The notes under the pieces: generated by a model
What the model was told of the DNA's origin: nothing
What the model saw: only the letters and a program-made list of their open reading frames with translations
Database searches by the model: none
Source of the DNA: Streptomyces sp. ITFR-21
GTDB taxonomy: Bacteria > Actinomycetota > Actinomycetes > Streptomycetales > Streptomycetaceae
Assembly (NCBI RefSeq): GCF_031844685.1
Contig: NZ_CP134605.1
Coordinates: 3,182,001-3,246,000, forward strand
Direction: 5' to 3'
DNA length: 64,000 bases
Position numbers and translations under genes: made by a program
Shown here: piece by piece, positions 43,728-52,526 of the stretch
Numbering within the stretch: the stretch's first letter is position 1
Layout: every line of letters starts with the position of its first letter

Positions 43728-46700
43728 GTGAGCAGCAGGCCATCCCGAGGCGCTGCTCGCCTCGCCTCGATACTGGACGCCCTCCCGGACGCGCTGCTCC
43801 TGGTCAACGCCAACGGCACGGTGGTCAACGCCAACGCGATAGCGCTGGAGACGTTCGAGACGCCGGGTACGGCGCTGGTGGGGCGGGGTCTGCTGGACCT
43901 GCTGCCGTCGTTCGACCCGAAGCGGATCCCGGGGTCGATGCGCAGCCCGCGCGAGGCCGAGGAGGACACCCGCACCAGGCCGACCCGGATGACCGCGCGC
44001 CGCACCGACGGGACCGAGTTCCCCGTGCAGGTGACCAGCGCGAACCTGGAGGACGGCCGGACGCCGTACGCGGACTTCGGCGACGGCCTGCCGCACTTCA
44101 CCGGCGACGAGCTGCTGATGCTGGTGGTGCGGGACTTGTCGGGGACCGTGGACACCGAGGCGGAACTGGCCCGGCAGCAGCGGCAGACGGAGATGATCCT
44201 GCGGGCCGCCGCCGAGGGCGTGGTGGGCGTGGACACCGCGGGCAAGATCGTGCTGGTCAACCCCTCGGCCGCGCAGATCCTCGGGCACCGGGCGACCGAC
44301 CTCGGCGGCAGGGAACTGCACCCGCTGGTGCACCACTCACGGCCGGACGGGTCGCCGCTGGCGTACGAGGAGACGCCGTTGGCCGACACCCTGCGCTCGG
44401 GGCGCAAGCACCGGGTGCGCGGCCAGGTGCTGTGGCGCAAGGACGGCAGGGCGGTGCCGGTGGACCTGACGACGGCGCCGGTACGGGACGGGGAGCAGCT
44501 GGTCGGCGCGGTGATGACGTTCACCGACCGGTCGCAGTACGACGCGCTGGCGGCCCGGACGATGCAGCTGCGGGCGCTGCTGGACACCTCGCTGCGCGGG
44601 CCGCTGGCGGAGCTGCGCGGTGAGCTGAGCGGGCTGGCGGCGGACCCGGCCGGGCAGTTGTGGCCCGAGGCCAACCAGATCCTGCACCACCTGTCGGCCG
44701 GGTACGCCCGGATCACGACGCTGATCGACAACGTCCTGGCGTTCCAGCGGCTCGACCGCGGCGAGGACAAGCTCAACCGGGCGCCGGCCGGGCTCGACGA
44801 CGTGATCGGCGCGGCCGTGGACGGCGCGGTGGAGCTGATCGGGCCGGGCCGGGCGCAGTACGCGGTGCACGCGCCGCCGATCCAGGCGCTGGTGGACGGG
44901 CCGCGGATGGTGCAGGCGCTGGCGCACCTGATCGCGGACGTGGCCGGGGTGGACTCCTCGGGCAACGCCATCGCGTACAGCGGCGACTCGACGATCGTGG
45001 TCGCGGCGGCGCAGCGCGGCGACGTGGTGCGGATCGACGTACGCGGGCCCAGTGCGGGCGGCGACCCGGTGCATCTGCCGCTGGCGCGGGGGATCGTGGA
45101 ACGGCACGGCGGGGTGCTGCAGACGCACGAGGTGCCGGGGCAGGGCAGCGCCTACGTGCTGGAGGTGCCGGTCGGGCCGGGCGGCGGCGCGGGGAAGCAG
45201 ACGACGGCCGAGGCGCGGGAACGTTCCGGCCGCTCCGGTGGCTCCGACGGTGCCGGAAGCACCGCGGGCGCCGGGAGTGGCGGGCGTGCCGGGGATACGG
45301 GATCGGGCGCGTCCTCGGGCGCGGGTACGTCCTCCGGTACGCGGGTCCGGCAGGCGTCGGACGAGACCGGAACGGTGGTCGCGCCGTGGGCGATTCCGGC
45401 GGCGGCGGACCAGAGCGAGGCGCCGACCGGGCGGCGCAGGGCGCTGCGGCGGACGGAGGAGGAGGGTACGGGCACGCCCGCGGGGGGTGTGGTCGCGCCG
45501 GAGGGCGGCCAGCCGACCGGGCGGCGGGCCCGGCGGGCGCGGGCGGAGGAGCCTGCGGAGGGGGAGCCGCAGGGTCGGTTCGCGCTGCCCGCGGCGGACG
45601 CGGGCGGTGCGGTGGCCTCCGGCGGCCGAGCGGTGGACCCCGCGGGCCGGCTGAACCCGGGAGGGCAGCACGGCGACCCCGCGGGTCAGCGCAACGCGGC
45701 CGGTCAGCACGGCCTGCCCCCGGGCGGCCTCACCGCAGGCGGGCAACCCGGCGCCCCGGGCGGCGAGCTCAACCCCGGCGGCCAGCACGGCGCCCCGGGC
45801 GGCCGGTTCACGCCCGACGGGAGGCCCGGAGGCCCTGCGGGCCAGCTCAACCCGGGGGGACAGCACGGCACCACGGGGGGCCGGCTCGGGCAGGACGGCC
45901 GGCCCGGCAACCCCCCGGGCCAGCTCGACGCAGGCGGTCAGCACGGCAACCCGGGCGGCCGGTTCACGCCCGACGGCAGGCCCGGCAACCCCTCGGGTCA
46001 GCTCAACTCCGGCGGCCAGCACGGCAACCCGGGCGGCCAGCTCGGGCAGGGCGGTCCCGCCGGGCCGCACCCCGACCACCAGGGCACCCCGAGCGGGCCC
46101 GACCGGATGGGCGCCCCGAACGGCGACCGCGACGGCACCCCCGCCGGCCGGCCCGACCGCGACGACACCCCGGGGCCCCGGCCCGGCGCCCCGGGCGGCC
46201 AGCTCGGGCAGGGCGGTCCCGCCGGGCCGCACCCCGACCACCAGGGCACCCCGAGCGGGCCCGACCGGATGGGCGCCCCGAACGGCGACCGCGACGGCAC
46301 CCCCGCCGGCCGGCCCGACCGCGACGACACCCCGGGGCCCCAGGGCGGCCTGCCCGAGCTGGCCGCGGCGCCGTCCACCCCGCTGAACGGGTCCGAGGGC
46401 ACGGGCCGCCGAGCCCGCCGCGCCCTCGAACCCGCCGCACCCGAGCACGCCCCCGCCCCCAACCCCGTGGCGCAGCGGACCCCGTCCCCCGCGGAGGCCG
46501 CCCCCCCGCAGCCGTCCGAGACGCAGGGCGGCGCCCAGACGTGGCCGACCCCCGGTTCCGTCGGCCCGGACCGGTCCCCCGCCCTCCCCGTGCTGCCCGC
46601 CCAGCCCTCATGGCCCCAGCCCGCCTCCTCGGCCCCCGCCGCCCAGGAACCCCCCGGGCCCCCCGCACATCCGGCACCCCCCGGACCGCGTGCCCAGGAC

Positions 46701-48059
46701 CCCTCCCACCAGACCCTCAACGGCCGTTCCATAAGCGTCCGCACCCTTGGCCAGGGCGTGCCCTTCGCCATGGAGCCGCAGACCCCGACCCAGGCCGTCC
46801 AGGCGCAGAACCCGCAGGGCCTGCCCGCCCAGGTCGCGGCCGGCGGTTCCGGCCGCCGTCGCCGGCTCGCCGCGCCGGCCGGCCAGGGCCAGCCGCAGGG
46901 CCCGCAGAGCCACATCCTTCCGCAGGTGCCGAGCCAGGCCCACGACCCCGGCGGCGAGGCCCAGGCCCGGCAGCACCCGCAGGCCGACCCGGACGGCGGC
47001 GGGCTGCCGTCCCGCCAGCCGGACCTTCCGCAGCAGCCGCAGCAGCAGCAGCCCGCGCACGTACCGCAGCCGCACGTACCGCAGCCGCAGGCCCCGCAAC
47101 CCCGGGCGGACGAGCAGGAGACCGCGCTGCCGCCCCCCGTACCGCCGCCGTCCCCGGCGACCCCCGCGCCGGCGCCGGCGGCCGCCCCCTCCCACTCCCC
47201 GTCACCGTTCCCCGCGCACGGGCCCGGCCGTTCGTATGCGATCGGCGCCCCCGCAGAGGGCGCCGCCGAGGGTCCGGAGCCGCTGGACGGTCCCAACGGC
47301 GCCGTGGACGTCACCGATGTGACCGAGGGCGACGACCACCAGGAGGAGCCGCTCGACGAGCCGCGCCGCCTGCTGGTGTGGCCGGAGCCGGACGTCTCCA
47401 CCCGGCAGGCCCTGACCGATCGCGGCTACCGTCCGGTGATCGTACGATCGCGCGAGGAGGTCGACGCCCAGATCGCCGAACCGCCCGCCGCGCTCTTCGT
47501 CGACCCGCTGACCGGCCCCATCACCCGTACCGCCCTGCAGTCCCTGCGGCAGGCCGCCGCCGCCGCGGACGTCCCCGTCCTGGTGACCGCCGGCCTCGGC
47601 CAGGCCACCCGGGAGGCCGCGTACGGCGCCGACCCGGCGGTCCTGCTCAAGGCGCTCGCCCCGCGCGACAGCGAGCAGCACCCGCCGCGCGTCCTGCTGG
47701 TGGAGAGCCACGAAGCCATAGCGCACGCGTTCGCGGCGACGCTGGAGCGGCGGGGCATGCAGGTCACGCACGCCGACTCCGAGTCCGACGCGATGACGAA
47801 GGCCGCACAGGTGCACCCGAACCTGGTGGTGATGGACCTGATGCTGATCCGGCGCCGGCGGCAGGGCATCGTGGACTGGCTGCGCGGCAACTCCCGGCTC
47901 AACAGCACGCCGCTGGTCGTCTACACCTCCGCCGACATCGACCCGGCCGAGCTGCCGCGGCTGGCCTCCGGCGAGACCGTGCTGTTCCTCGCCGAGCGGT
48001 CGACCAGTACGGACGTGCAGTCGCGGATCGTGGACCTGCTGGGGAAGATCGGCGCGTAG
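43728..48059 (+). CDS. Large PAS / degenerate kinase / receiver protein
   Basis: A 1443-residue cytosolic signalling protein. Two PAS domains lie at about residues 10-135 and 145-285 (ASILDALPDALLLVNANGTV; MILRAAAEGVVGVDTAGKIV). A kinase-like module follows (about 290-480), but the H-box histidine is absent: the site reads LLDTSLRGPLAELRGEL instead of S-H-E-L-R-T-P. The ATPase half keeps only LARGIVERHGG and GQGSAYVLEVP. Residues about 485-1200 are low complexity, rich in Gly, Pro, Gln and Asp. The C-terminus has a receiver-like domain (about 1210-1320) and a second one with a possible phospho-acceptor in VVMDLMLIRRRRQG (about 1325-1443). GTG 43728 follows AAGGAGGA. Confidence 0.85.
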   Translation: MSSRPSRGAARLASILDALPDALLLVNANGTVVNANAIALETFETPGTALVGRGLLDLLPSFDPKRIPGSMRSPREAEEDTRTRPTRMTARRTDGTEFPVQVTSANLEDGRTPYADFGDGLPHFTGDELLMLVVRDLSGTVDTEAELARQQRQTEMILRAAAEGVVGVDTAGKIVLVNPSAAQILGHRATDLGGRELHPLVHHSRPDGSPLAYEETPLADTLRSGRKHRVRGQVLWRKDGRAVPVDLTTAPVRDGEQLVGAVMTFTDRSQYDALAARTMQLRALLDTSLRGPLAELRGELSGLAADPAGQLWPEANQILHHLSAGYARITTLIDNVLAFQRLDRGEDKLNRAPAGLDDVIGAAVDGAVELIGPGRAQYAVHAPPIQALVDGPRMVQALAHLIADVAGVDSSGNAIAYSGDSTIVVAAAQRGDVVRIDVRGPSAGGDPVHLPLARGIVERHGGVLQTHEVPGQGSAYVLEVPVGPGGGAGKQTTAEARERSGRSGGSDGAGSTAGAGSGGRAGDTGSGASSGAGTSSGTRVRQASDETGTVVAPWAIPAAADQSEAPTGRRRALRRTEEEGTGTPAGGVVAPEGGQPTGRRARRARAEEPAEGEPQGRFALPAADAGGAVASGGRAVDPAGRLNPGGQHGDPAGQRNAAGQHGLPPGGLTAGGQPGAPGGELNPGGQHGAPGGRFTPDGRPGGPAGQLNPGGQHGTTGGRLGQDGRPGNPPGQLDAGGQHGNPGGRFTPDGRPGNPSGQLNSGGQHGNPGGQLGQGGPAGPHPDHQGTPSGPDRMGAPNGDRDGTPAGRPDRDDTPGPRPGAPGGQLGQGGPAGPHPDHQGTPSGPDRMGAPNGDRDGTPAGRPDRDDTPGPQGGLPELAAAPSTPLNGSEGTGRRARRALEPAAPEHAPAPNPVAQRTPSPAEAAPPQPSETQGGAQTWPTPGSVGPDRSPALPVLPAQPSWPQPASSAPAAQEPPGPPAHPAPPGPRAQDPSHQTLNGRSISVRTLGQGVPFAMEPQTPTQAVQAQNPQGLPAQVAAGGSGRRRRLAAPAGQGQPQGPQSHILPQVPSQAHDPGGEAQARQHPQADPDGGGLPSRQPDLPQQPQQQQPAHVPQPHVPQPQAPQPRADEQETALPPPVPPPSPATPAPAPAAAPSHSPSPFPAHGPGRSYAIGAPAEGAAEGPEPLDGPNGAVDVTDVTEGDDHQEEPLDEPRRLLVWPEPDVSTRQALTDRGYRPVIVRSREEVDAQIAEPPAALFVDPLTGPITRTALQSLRQAAAAADVPVLVTAGLGQATREAAYGADPAVLLKALAPRDSEQHPPRVLLVESHEAIAHAFAATLERRGMQVTHADSESDAMTKAAQVHPNLVVMDLMLIRRRRQGIVDWLRGNSRLNSTPLVVYTSADIDPAELPRLASGETVLFLAERSTSTDVQSRIVDLLGKIGA
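46028..46341. repeat. 162-bp tandem duplication inside the low-complexity linker
   Basis: Bases 46028-46179 recur, by eye identically, at 46190-46341, a period of 162 bases (54 codons). The reading frame is preserved. It lies in the Gly/Pro/Asp-rich linker of the PAS/receiver gene, next to related but shorter repeats from 45640 to 46030. Confidence 0.88.
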
Positions 48060-48339
48060 CCCCCGGCCCGGGGCCACCAGGACCCCGCGGGAGAGGGCTC
48101 GGCGCCACCCGCACGCGGGGCTTCGCCGGGCCGCCCGCCCGGGGGGGGTCACCCTGACGGTCTCCGGTCCCGGAAGCGCGCCGCCGCGTCCCCGAGGGCC
48201 GGCGGTCCGCAAAGGCGCCGGCACTCCGGCGGTCCCGAGCGGTCCCATGGGGGGCAGGGGTCCCGGAGGTGAAGGGCGCCCCGGGGTCCCGGTACGGCGG
48301 CGCGCCGGGACCCTCGCGGCCGTCGGACCGCGGGAGCGG
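48060..48339. other. Gene-free convergent region with inverted repeat
   Basis: About 280 bases between two convergent genes. GGTCCCGG (48285-48292) and CCGGGACC (48305-48312) form a stem that may end one of the transcripts. Nothing else is seen. Confidence 0.5.
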
Positions 48340-49989
48340 CTACAGCCGGGTCACATCCAGCTCCCCGTCCGCGTACGACTTGCGGATCACCTTCTTGTCG
48401 AACTTGCCCACACTCGTCTTCGGCACCGCCGCCAGCACCGCCCACCGCTCCGGCACCTGCCAGCGCGCCACCCGCTCCGCCATGAACGCGCGCAGCTCCG
48501 CGTAACCGGTGTCGGCTCCCTCGCGCAGCACCACCGTCGCCAGCGGGCGCTCCCCCCAGCGCTCGTCGGGCACGGCGACCACCGCCGCCTCGGTCACGTC
48601 CGGGTGGGCCATCAGGTGGTTCTCCAGGTCGACCGACGAGATCCACTCACCGCCCGACTTGATGACGTCCTTGGCCCGGTCGGTGAGGGTGAGGAAGCCG
48701 TCGTCCGAGATGACCCCCACATCCCCGGTACGCAGCCAGCCGTCCGGGCTGAACCTGTCCTCCGGTCGCAGCGGCTCCGCGCCCGCGCCACCGTAGTACG
48801 CGCCCGCGATCCACGGCCCGCGCACCTCCAGCTCGCCGGCCGACCTCCCGTCCCACGGCATCTCCGTGCCGTCCGGGCCGATCAGCCGGGCCTCGACGGA
48901 CGCCGGGAAGCGGCCCTGCGTGATCCGGTACGCCCACTCCTCCTCGCCGCTCACCCCGGCGGGCGGCAGGGCGACGGTGCCCAGCGGCGAGGTCTCGGTC
49001 ATCCCCCACGCGTGGCACAGCCGTACGCCCAACTGCTCGTCGAACGCCTTCATCAGGGACGGCGGGCAGGCCGACCCGCCGATGGTGACGAGCCTGAGCG
49101 AGCTGACGTCCCGCGGTTTGGCGGTCAGCTCGGCCAGCAGGCCCTGCCAGATGGTGGGCACCGCGGCGGCGTGCGTGGGCCGCTCGCTCTCGATCATCTC
49201 GGCGAGCGGTCCGGGCTGGAGGAAGCGGTCCGGCAGCAGCAGGCTGATGCCCGACATGAAGGCCGCGTGCGGCACCCCCCAGGCGTTCACGTGGAACATC
49301 GGGACCACGGGCAGCGAGGTGTCGTGCGAGCTGAGCCCCATCGACTCGGCGGTGTTGACCTGGAGGGAGTGCAGATACACCGAGCGGTGGGAGAAGACGA
49401 CGCCCTTGGGGTCGCCGGTGGTGCCCGAGGTGTAGCACATGGCCGCGGCCTCACGTTCGTCCAGCTCCGGCCAGTCGTACGTGGTCGGCCGGCCGTCCAG
49501 CAGCGCCTCGTACTCGTGCACGACCGCCCGGCAGCCCTCCAGCAGCGTGAGGTCGCCGGGGCCGACGACGACCACGTGCTCGACCGATTCCAGCCGGGGG
49601 AGCAGCGGGGCGAGCAGCGGCAGCAGGCTGCCGTTGACCAGGATCGCCCGGTCGGCGGCGTGGTCGACGATCCAGACGAACTGGTCGGCGGGCAGCCGCA
49701 GGTTGAGGGTGTGCAGCACCGCGCCCATCGCGGGGATCGCGAGGTACGCCTCCAGGTGCTCGGCGTTGTTCCACATCAGGGTGCTGACGCGGTCGCCGCG
49801 CTCGATACCCAGCTCGTCGCGCAGCGCGTTGGCGAGCCGGGCCGAGCGCTCGCCGACCTCCCGGAAGGTGCGGCGCCGCGGCTCGCCCTCCCCGGTCCAG
49901 GTGGTGACCGTGGACTTGCCGTGCACCCGCGCTCCGTGGAGCAGGATGCGGGTGACGGTCAGCGGGACATCCTGCATCGTGCTCAGCAC
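48340..49989 (-). CDS. Long-chain fatty-acid-CoA ligase
   Basis: A 549-residue AMP-forming enzyme that activates fatty acids to acyl-CoA in the cytosol. The ATP/AMP motifs are intact: P-loop [11 protein letters not shown] (about residues 187-197), [12 protein letters not shown], the hinge block GWLRTGDVG and C-terminal [12 protein letters not shown] with the catalytic Lys. MFHVNAWG and GGEWISS also match the long-chain ligase group. GTG 49989 is preferred because GGAGG lies five bases upstream; ATG 49977 is the alternative. Chain-length preference is unknown. Confidence 0.93.
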   Translation of the reverse strand: MLSTMQDVPLTVTRILLHGARVHGKSTVTTWTGEGEPRRRTFREVGERSARLANALRDELGIERGDRVSTLMWNNAEHLEAYLAIPAMGAVLHTLNLRLPADQFVWIVDHAADRAILVNGSLLPLLAPLLPRLESVEHVVVVGPGDLTLLEGCRAVVHEYEALLDGRPTTYDWPELDEREAAAMCYTSGTTGDPKGVVFSHRSVYLHSLQVNTAESMGLSSHDTSLPVVPMFHVNAWGVPHAAFMSGISLLLPDRFLQPGPLAEMIESERPTHAAAVPTIWQGLLAELTAKPRDVSSLRLVTIGGSACPPSLMKAFDEQLGVRLCHAWGMTETSPLGTVALPPAGVSGEEEWAYRITQGRFPASVEARLIGPDGTEMPWDGRSAGELEVRGPWIAGAYYGGAGAEPLRPEDRFSPDGWLRTGDVGVISDDGFLTLTDRAKDVIKSGGEWISSVDLENHLMAHPDVTEAAVVAVPDERWGERPLATVVLREGADTGYAELRAFMAERVARWQVPERWAVLAAVPKTSVGKFDKKVIRKSYADGELDVTRL

Positions 49990-50135
49990 ACGGGCCTCCG
50001 GCGGCGTCGACGGGCGGTTTCCTGCGATTGTGCTGGCGTACCGGTTGGTATGTCACTACCCTGCGCGGCGCGTTCCACCGATCCGGAGCGGAAGGGGTGC
50101 GCGGGGCACGGGGCACGCGGCGCGCGGCGCGCGGG

Positions 50136-50918
50136 TCAGGCCGCCGTCAGGTGCCCGCCCGCGCCTCCGCCCGAACCCGCGGTCCCGGGTTCGGCCGCGA
50201 CCGCCGCCGCGACCGCCGCCGCGACCGCCGCCGCGACCGCCGCCGCGACCGCCGCCCTGCCACCGGTGCCGCGGCCGGCTTCGCCACCGATCCCGCCACC
50301 GGTCCGGCCACCGGCCCCGTCACCGATGCTGCCGCCGATCCCACCACCGGCCTCGCCGCCGAGCCCGCCGTCGTCCGGCCCGGGCGGCCCGGGCGACCCG
50401 CCGCGCAGCAGCCTCAGTTCCGGGTCGTCCCGCAGCTTGCCGAGCGCACGCGACACCGCGCTCTTCACCGTGCCCACCGACACCCCGAGGCGCTCGGCGG
50501 TCTGCACCTCGCTCATGTCCTCGTAGTAGCGCAGCACCACCATGGCCCGCTGCCGCGGCGGCAGCCGGGCTATCGACCGCAGCAGCGCGTCGCGCTGGGC
50601 CTGCTGCTCGGTGAGGTCGGGGCCGGTGCCGGGTGGCTCGGGGAGTTCGTCGGTGCTGAACTCTTCGACCTTGCGCTTGCGCCACTGCGAGGTGCGGGTG
50701 TTGACCAGCGTGCGGCGGACGTAGCCGTCGACGGCACGGTGGTCGTCGATCCGGTCCCAGGCCAGATACGTCTTGGTCAGCGCCGTCTGCAGCAGGTCCT
50801 CGGCGTCGGCGGGGTTCGGGGTTAGGGCGCGCGCGGTGCGCAGCAGCGTCGGGCCCTTGGTACGGACGTAGGCCGTGAAATGGGTCGTGTTGGCGCTGGT
50901 GCACACGGGCGTGGTCAT
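50136..50918 (-). CDS. ECF sigma factor, SigE family (TIGR02983 type)
   Basis: A 260-residue extracytoplasmic-function sigma factor. Region 2 reads TARALTPNPADAEDLLQTALTKTYLAWDRI (about residues 27-57) and region 4 reads LPPRQRAMVVLRYYEDMSEVQTAERLGVSVGTVKSAVSRAL (in two parts, about 118-158). The last 90 residues are an unusual low-complexity tail: Gly/Asp-rich, then five V-A-A-A units encoded by a 12-base DNA repeat (about 50197-50260). Family members usually end soon after region 4. ATG 50918 has no strong ribosome site. No anti-sigma gene lies next to it. Confidence 0.88.
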   Translation of the reverse strand: MTTPVCTSANTTHFTAYVRTKGPTLLRTARALTPNPADAEDLLQTALTKTYLAWDRIDDHRAVDGYVRRTLVNTRTSQWRKRKVEEFSTDELPEPPGTGPDLTEQQAQRDALLRSIARLPPRQRAMVVLRYYEDMSEVQTAERLGVSVGTVKSAVSRALGKLRDDPELRLLRGGSPGPPGPDDGGLGGEAGGGIGGSIGDGAGGRTGGGIGGEAGRGTGGRAAVAAAVAAAVAAAVAAAVAAEPGTAGSGGGAGGHLTAA

Positions 50919-51279
50919 GCCTCAACGCTAGAAGCACCGGTTGCCGCGCGGATCGGCCGCAGGTGCCGCCGCCGGATCAACCTCAGGTCGTAGGCCGGGG
51001 GCTCCCGCCACCTTCCGGAGGTGGAGCCGGGGAGTGGTGTCCCGGAGGGGATGTGCCGGGGGCGGGGGCGCGGCGGGCAGGGGCGGACTTGAGGCGCCGG
51101 GGGCGCCGGGCGGCCGGGGTGGGGGCGGTGAGTCGGGGCGGGTCGGTCGCACAGGGGGGCGGGACGCGGGGGCGTCGCAGGTGGGCCCGGCGGTGCGGTT
51201 CAGGGGGCCGGGGGACGCGGCCGAGGCCGGGGTGAAGGTCAGGCGGCGCGGAGGGAGCGGCCCCGGGCCGCGGCGGGGG
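50919..51279. other. Gene-free stretch between sigma factor and DUF1906 gene
   Basis: About 360 bases without a believable reading frame. It holds the sigma factor promoter at the left on the minus strand. CCACCT (51008-51013) and AGGTGG (51019-51024) form a small hairpin with possible outer pairing, which may be a terminator for the DUF1906 transcript. The rest is G-rich on the plus strand. Confidence 0.45.
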
Positions 51280-52230
51280 TCAGCCGACCACGGCCACCGG
51301 CGCGTCGATCAGGTCCCGGTCGATGGTCAGCTTCTTGCCGCCGTAGGACTCGGTGACGCTGCCGTGGTACTGGTGGATGCGCGCGTGCGGCGTCCACGCG
51401 TCCGCCGCCAGCGACGGCTCCTTCGTCACGCTCGCGGCGACGCCCCAGCGGGCGTACCAGATCGCGTCCGGCAGATCCGCGGCGCCGGCCCGTCGGGCGC
51501 TCTCCAGGTGGGCGACCCCGGAGTCCGCGCTGCTGTAGTAGCCGGACAGGTAGCCGCCGACCCGTACCCGCCGGTCCCACGCCTGGATGTACCGCAAGGT
51601 GGCGGTCGTGCACGCCGTGTCGTCGACGTCGTACGCCTCCATGTCGAGGTACAGCGCGCTGCCCGGAGCAAGCCCGAGCGCCCCCGCGGCCCGGATGGCG
51701 TCCTCGCCCTCGGAGATGCCCTGGGCGACGGGATTCCCGGTGTCGATCCGGTACGGGTTCTTGTTGGCGCCCGTCACACACGGACTCTGCGACCCTACGT
51801 AGATGGGCAGCAGACTCCACCCCGCCTCCGTGGTCCGCCGCACCCAGTCCGGTGTCAGATTCGCCTGCGTCGAACAGGCCCGTGCCCGGCCGCCGAAATA
51901 GATCCCCGCGGCCCCGTAAGGGGATCCGGCCCGCCACGCGTCCATGGTCGCCCGGTCCGGCGCCTGGCAGGTGTCGAACCCCTCACCTCTGAAAGTGCGG
52001 CCTGCGACACGCCCATCCGCTCCCCCGTGGACGACGCCGACAGCGGTGCGGCCCCGTGCCGCCCGATCCCACTGCCGCGGCTGCCCCGGCTGACCTGGCT
52101 GCCCCGACTGACCCGGCCGGCCCGGCGCGAGAGGTTCGGCCGCGGTCGCCGCCACGGCGGCGGGCGCCAGTCCGGCGAAAGCAAGAACCACGGAGAGGAC
52201 GCAACGGATAAAAGTAATCTTTCTCCTCAT
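51280..52230 (-). CDS. Secreted DUF1906 (glycoside-hydrolase-like) protein
   Basis: A 316-residue secreted protein. The signal peptide is MRRKITFIRCVLSVVLAFAG to about residue 31. A Gln/Gly/Pro linker follows with repeated G-Q-P units. The DUF1906 TIM-barrel-like domain spans about 85-316, starting GEGFDTCQAPDRATM, with GIYFGGRARACS, WSLLPIYVGSQSP, LYLDMEAYD and IHQYHG later. Such domains resemble GH25-type muramidases and are found in mycobacterial and Streptomyces envelope proteins. An enzymatic role in wall glycan processing is inferred. ATG 52230 has AGG close upstream. Confidence 0.82.
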   Translation of the reverse strand: MRRKITFIRCVLSVVLAFAGLAPAAVAATAAEPLAPGRPGQSGQPGQPGQPRQWDRAARGRTAVGVVHGGADGRVAGRTFRGEGFDTCQAPDRATMDAWRAGSPYGAAGIYFGGRARACSTQANLTPDWVRRTTEAGWSLLPIYVGSQSPCVTGANKNPYRIDTGNPVAQGISEGEDAIRAAGALGLAPGSALYLDMEAYDVDDTACTTATLRYIQAWDRRVRVGGYLSGYYSSADSGVAHLESARRAGAADLPDAIWYARWGVAASVTKEPSLAADAWTPHARIHQYHGSVTESYGGKKLTIDRDLIDAPVAVVG

Positions 52231-52526
52231 CCTGCGAGTCAACGACGGCCCGACCGCCACGCATCGCAGACACGCCGCCACCACCCGTCTGCCATACACC
52301 TCCCCTCCGCCCGGCCATCACCCAAAAGGTTTTCCACAACATGTGGACAAAGCGACTCTCCGCGCGGGACCGACCGTACCGGGCCCGCCCACAGGGACTC
52401 GACATGCGCATACCATCACGAACCGGACCACGTACGCCCCGCACACCGGAAAGCGCCGTACCGCCAGGGCGCGACATCGTACCGATGACCCAAACGAAAC
52501 AGCCCAGTGCGTCACTTATGGGCGCC
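52231..52526. other. Region between DUF1906 gene and CRISPR array end
   Basis: About 300 bases, relatively AT-rich near 52300-52345 and 52480-52515. It must include the DUF1906 promoter on the minus strand. No gene is supported. The leader-distal end of the array runs into it directly with no degenerate extra repeat. Confidence 0.45.

Noticed and set aside
44337-46448. A 703-codon minus-strand frame opposite the PAS/receiver gene
   Set aside because: Composition is a mirror of the Gly/Pro-rich linker and no protein motif is present; the plus strand has domains at both ends.
50028-50825. A plus-strand frame opposite the sigma factor
   Set aside because: It consists of repeated R-R-D-R units from the 12-base repeat and has no protein features.
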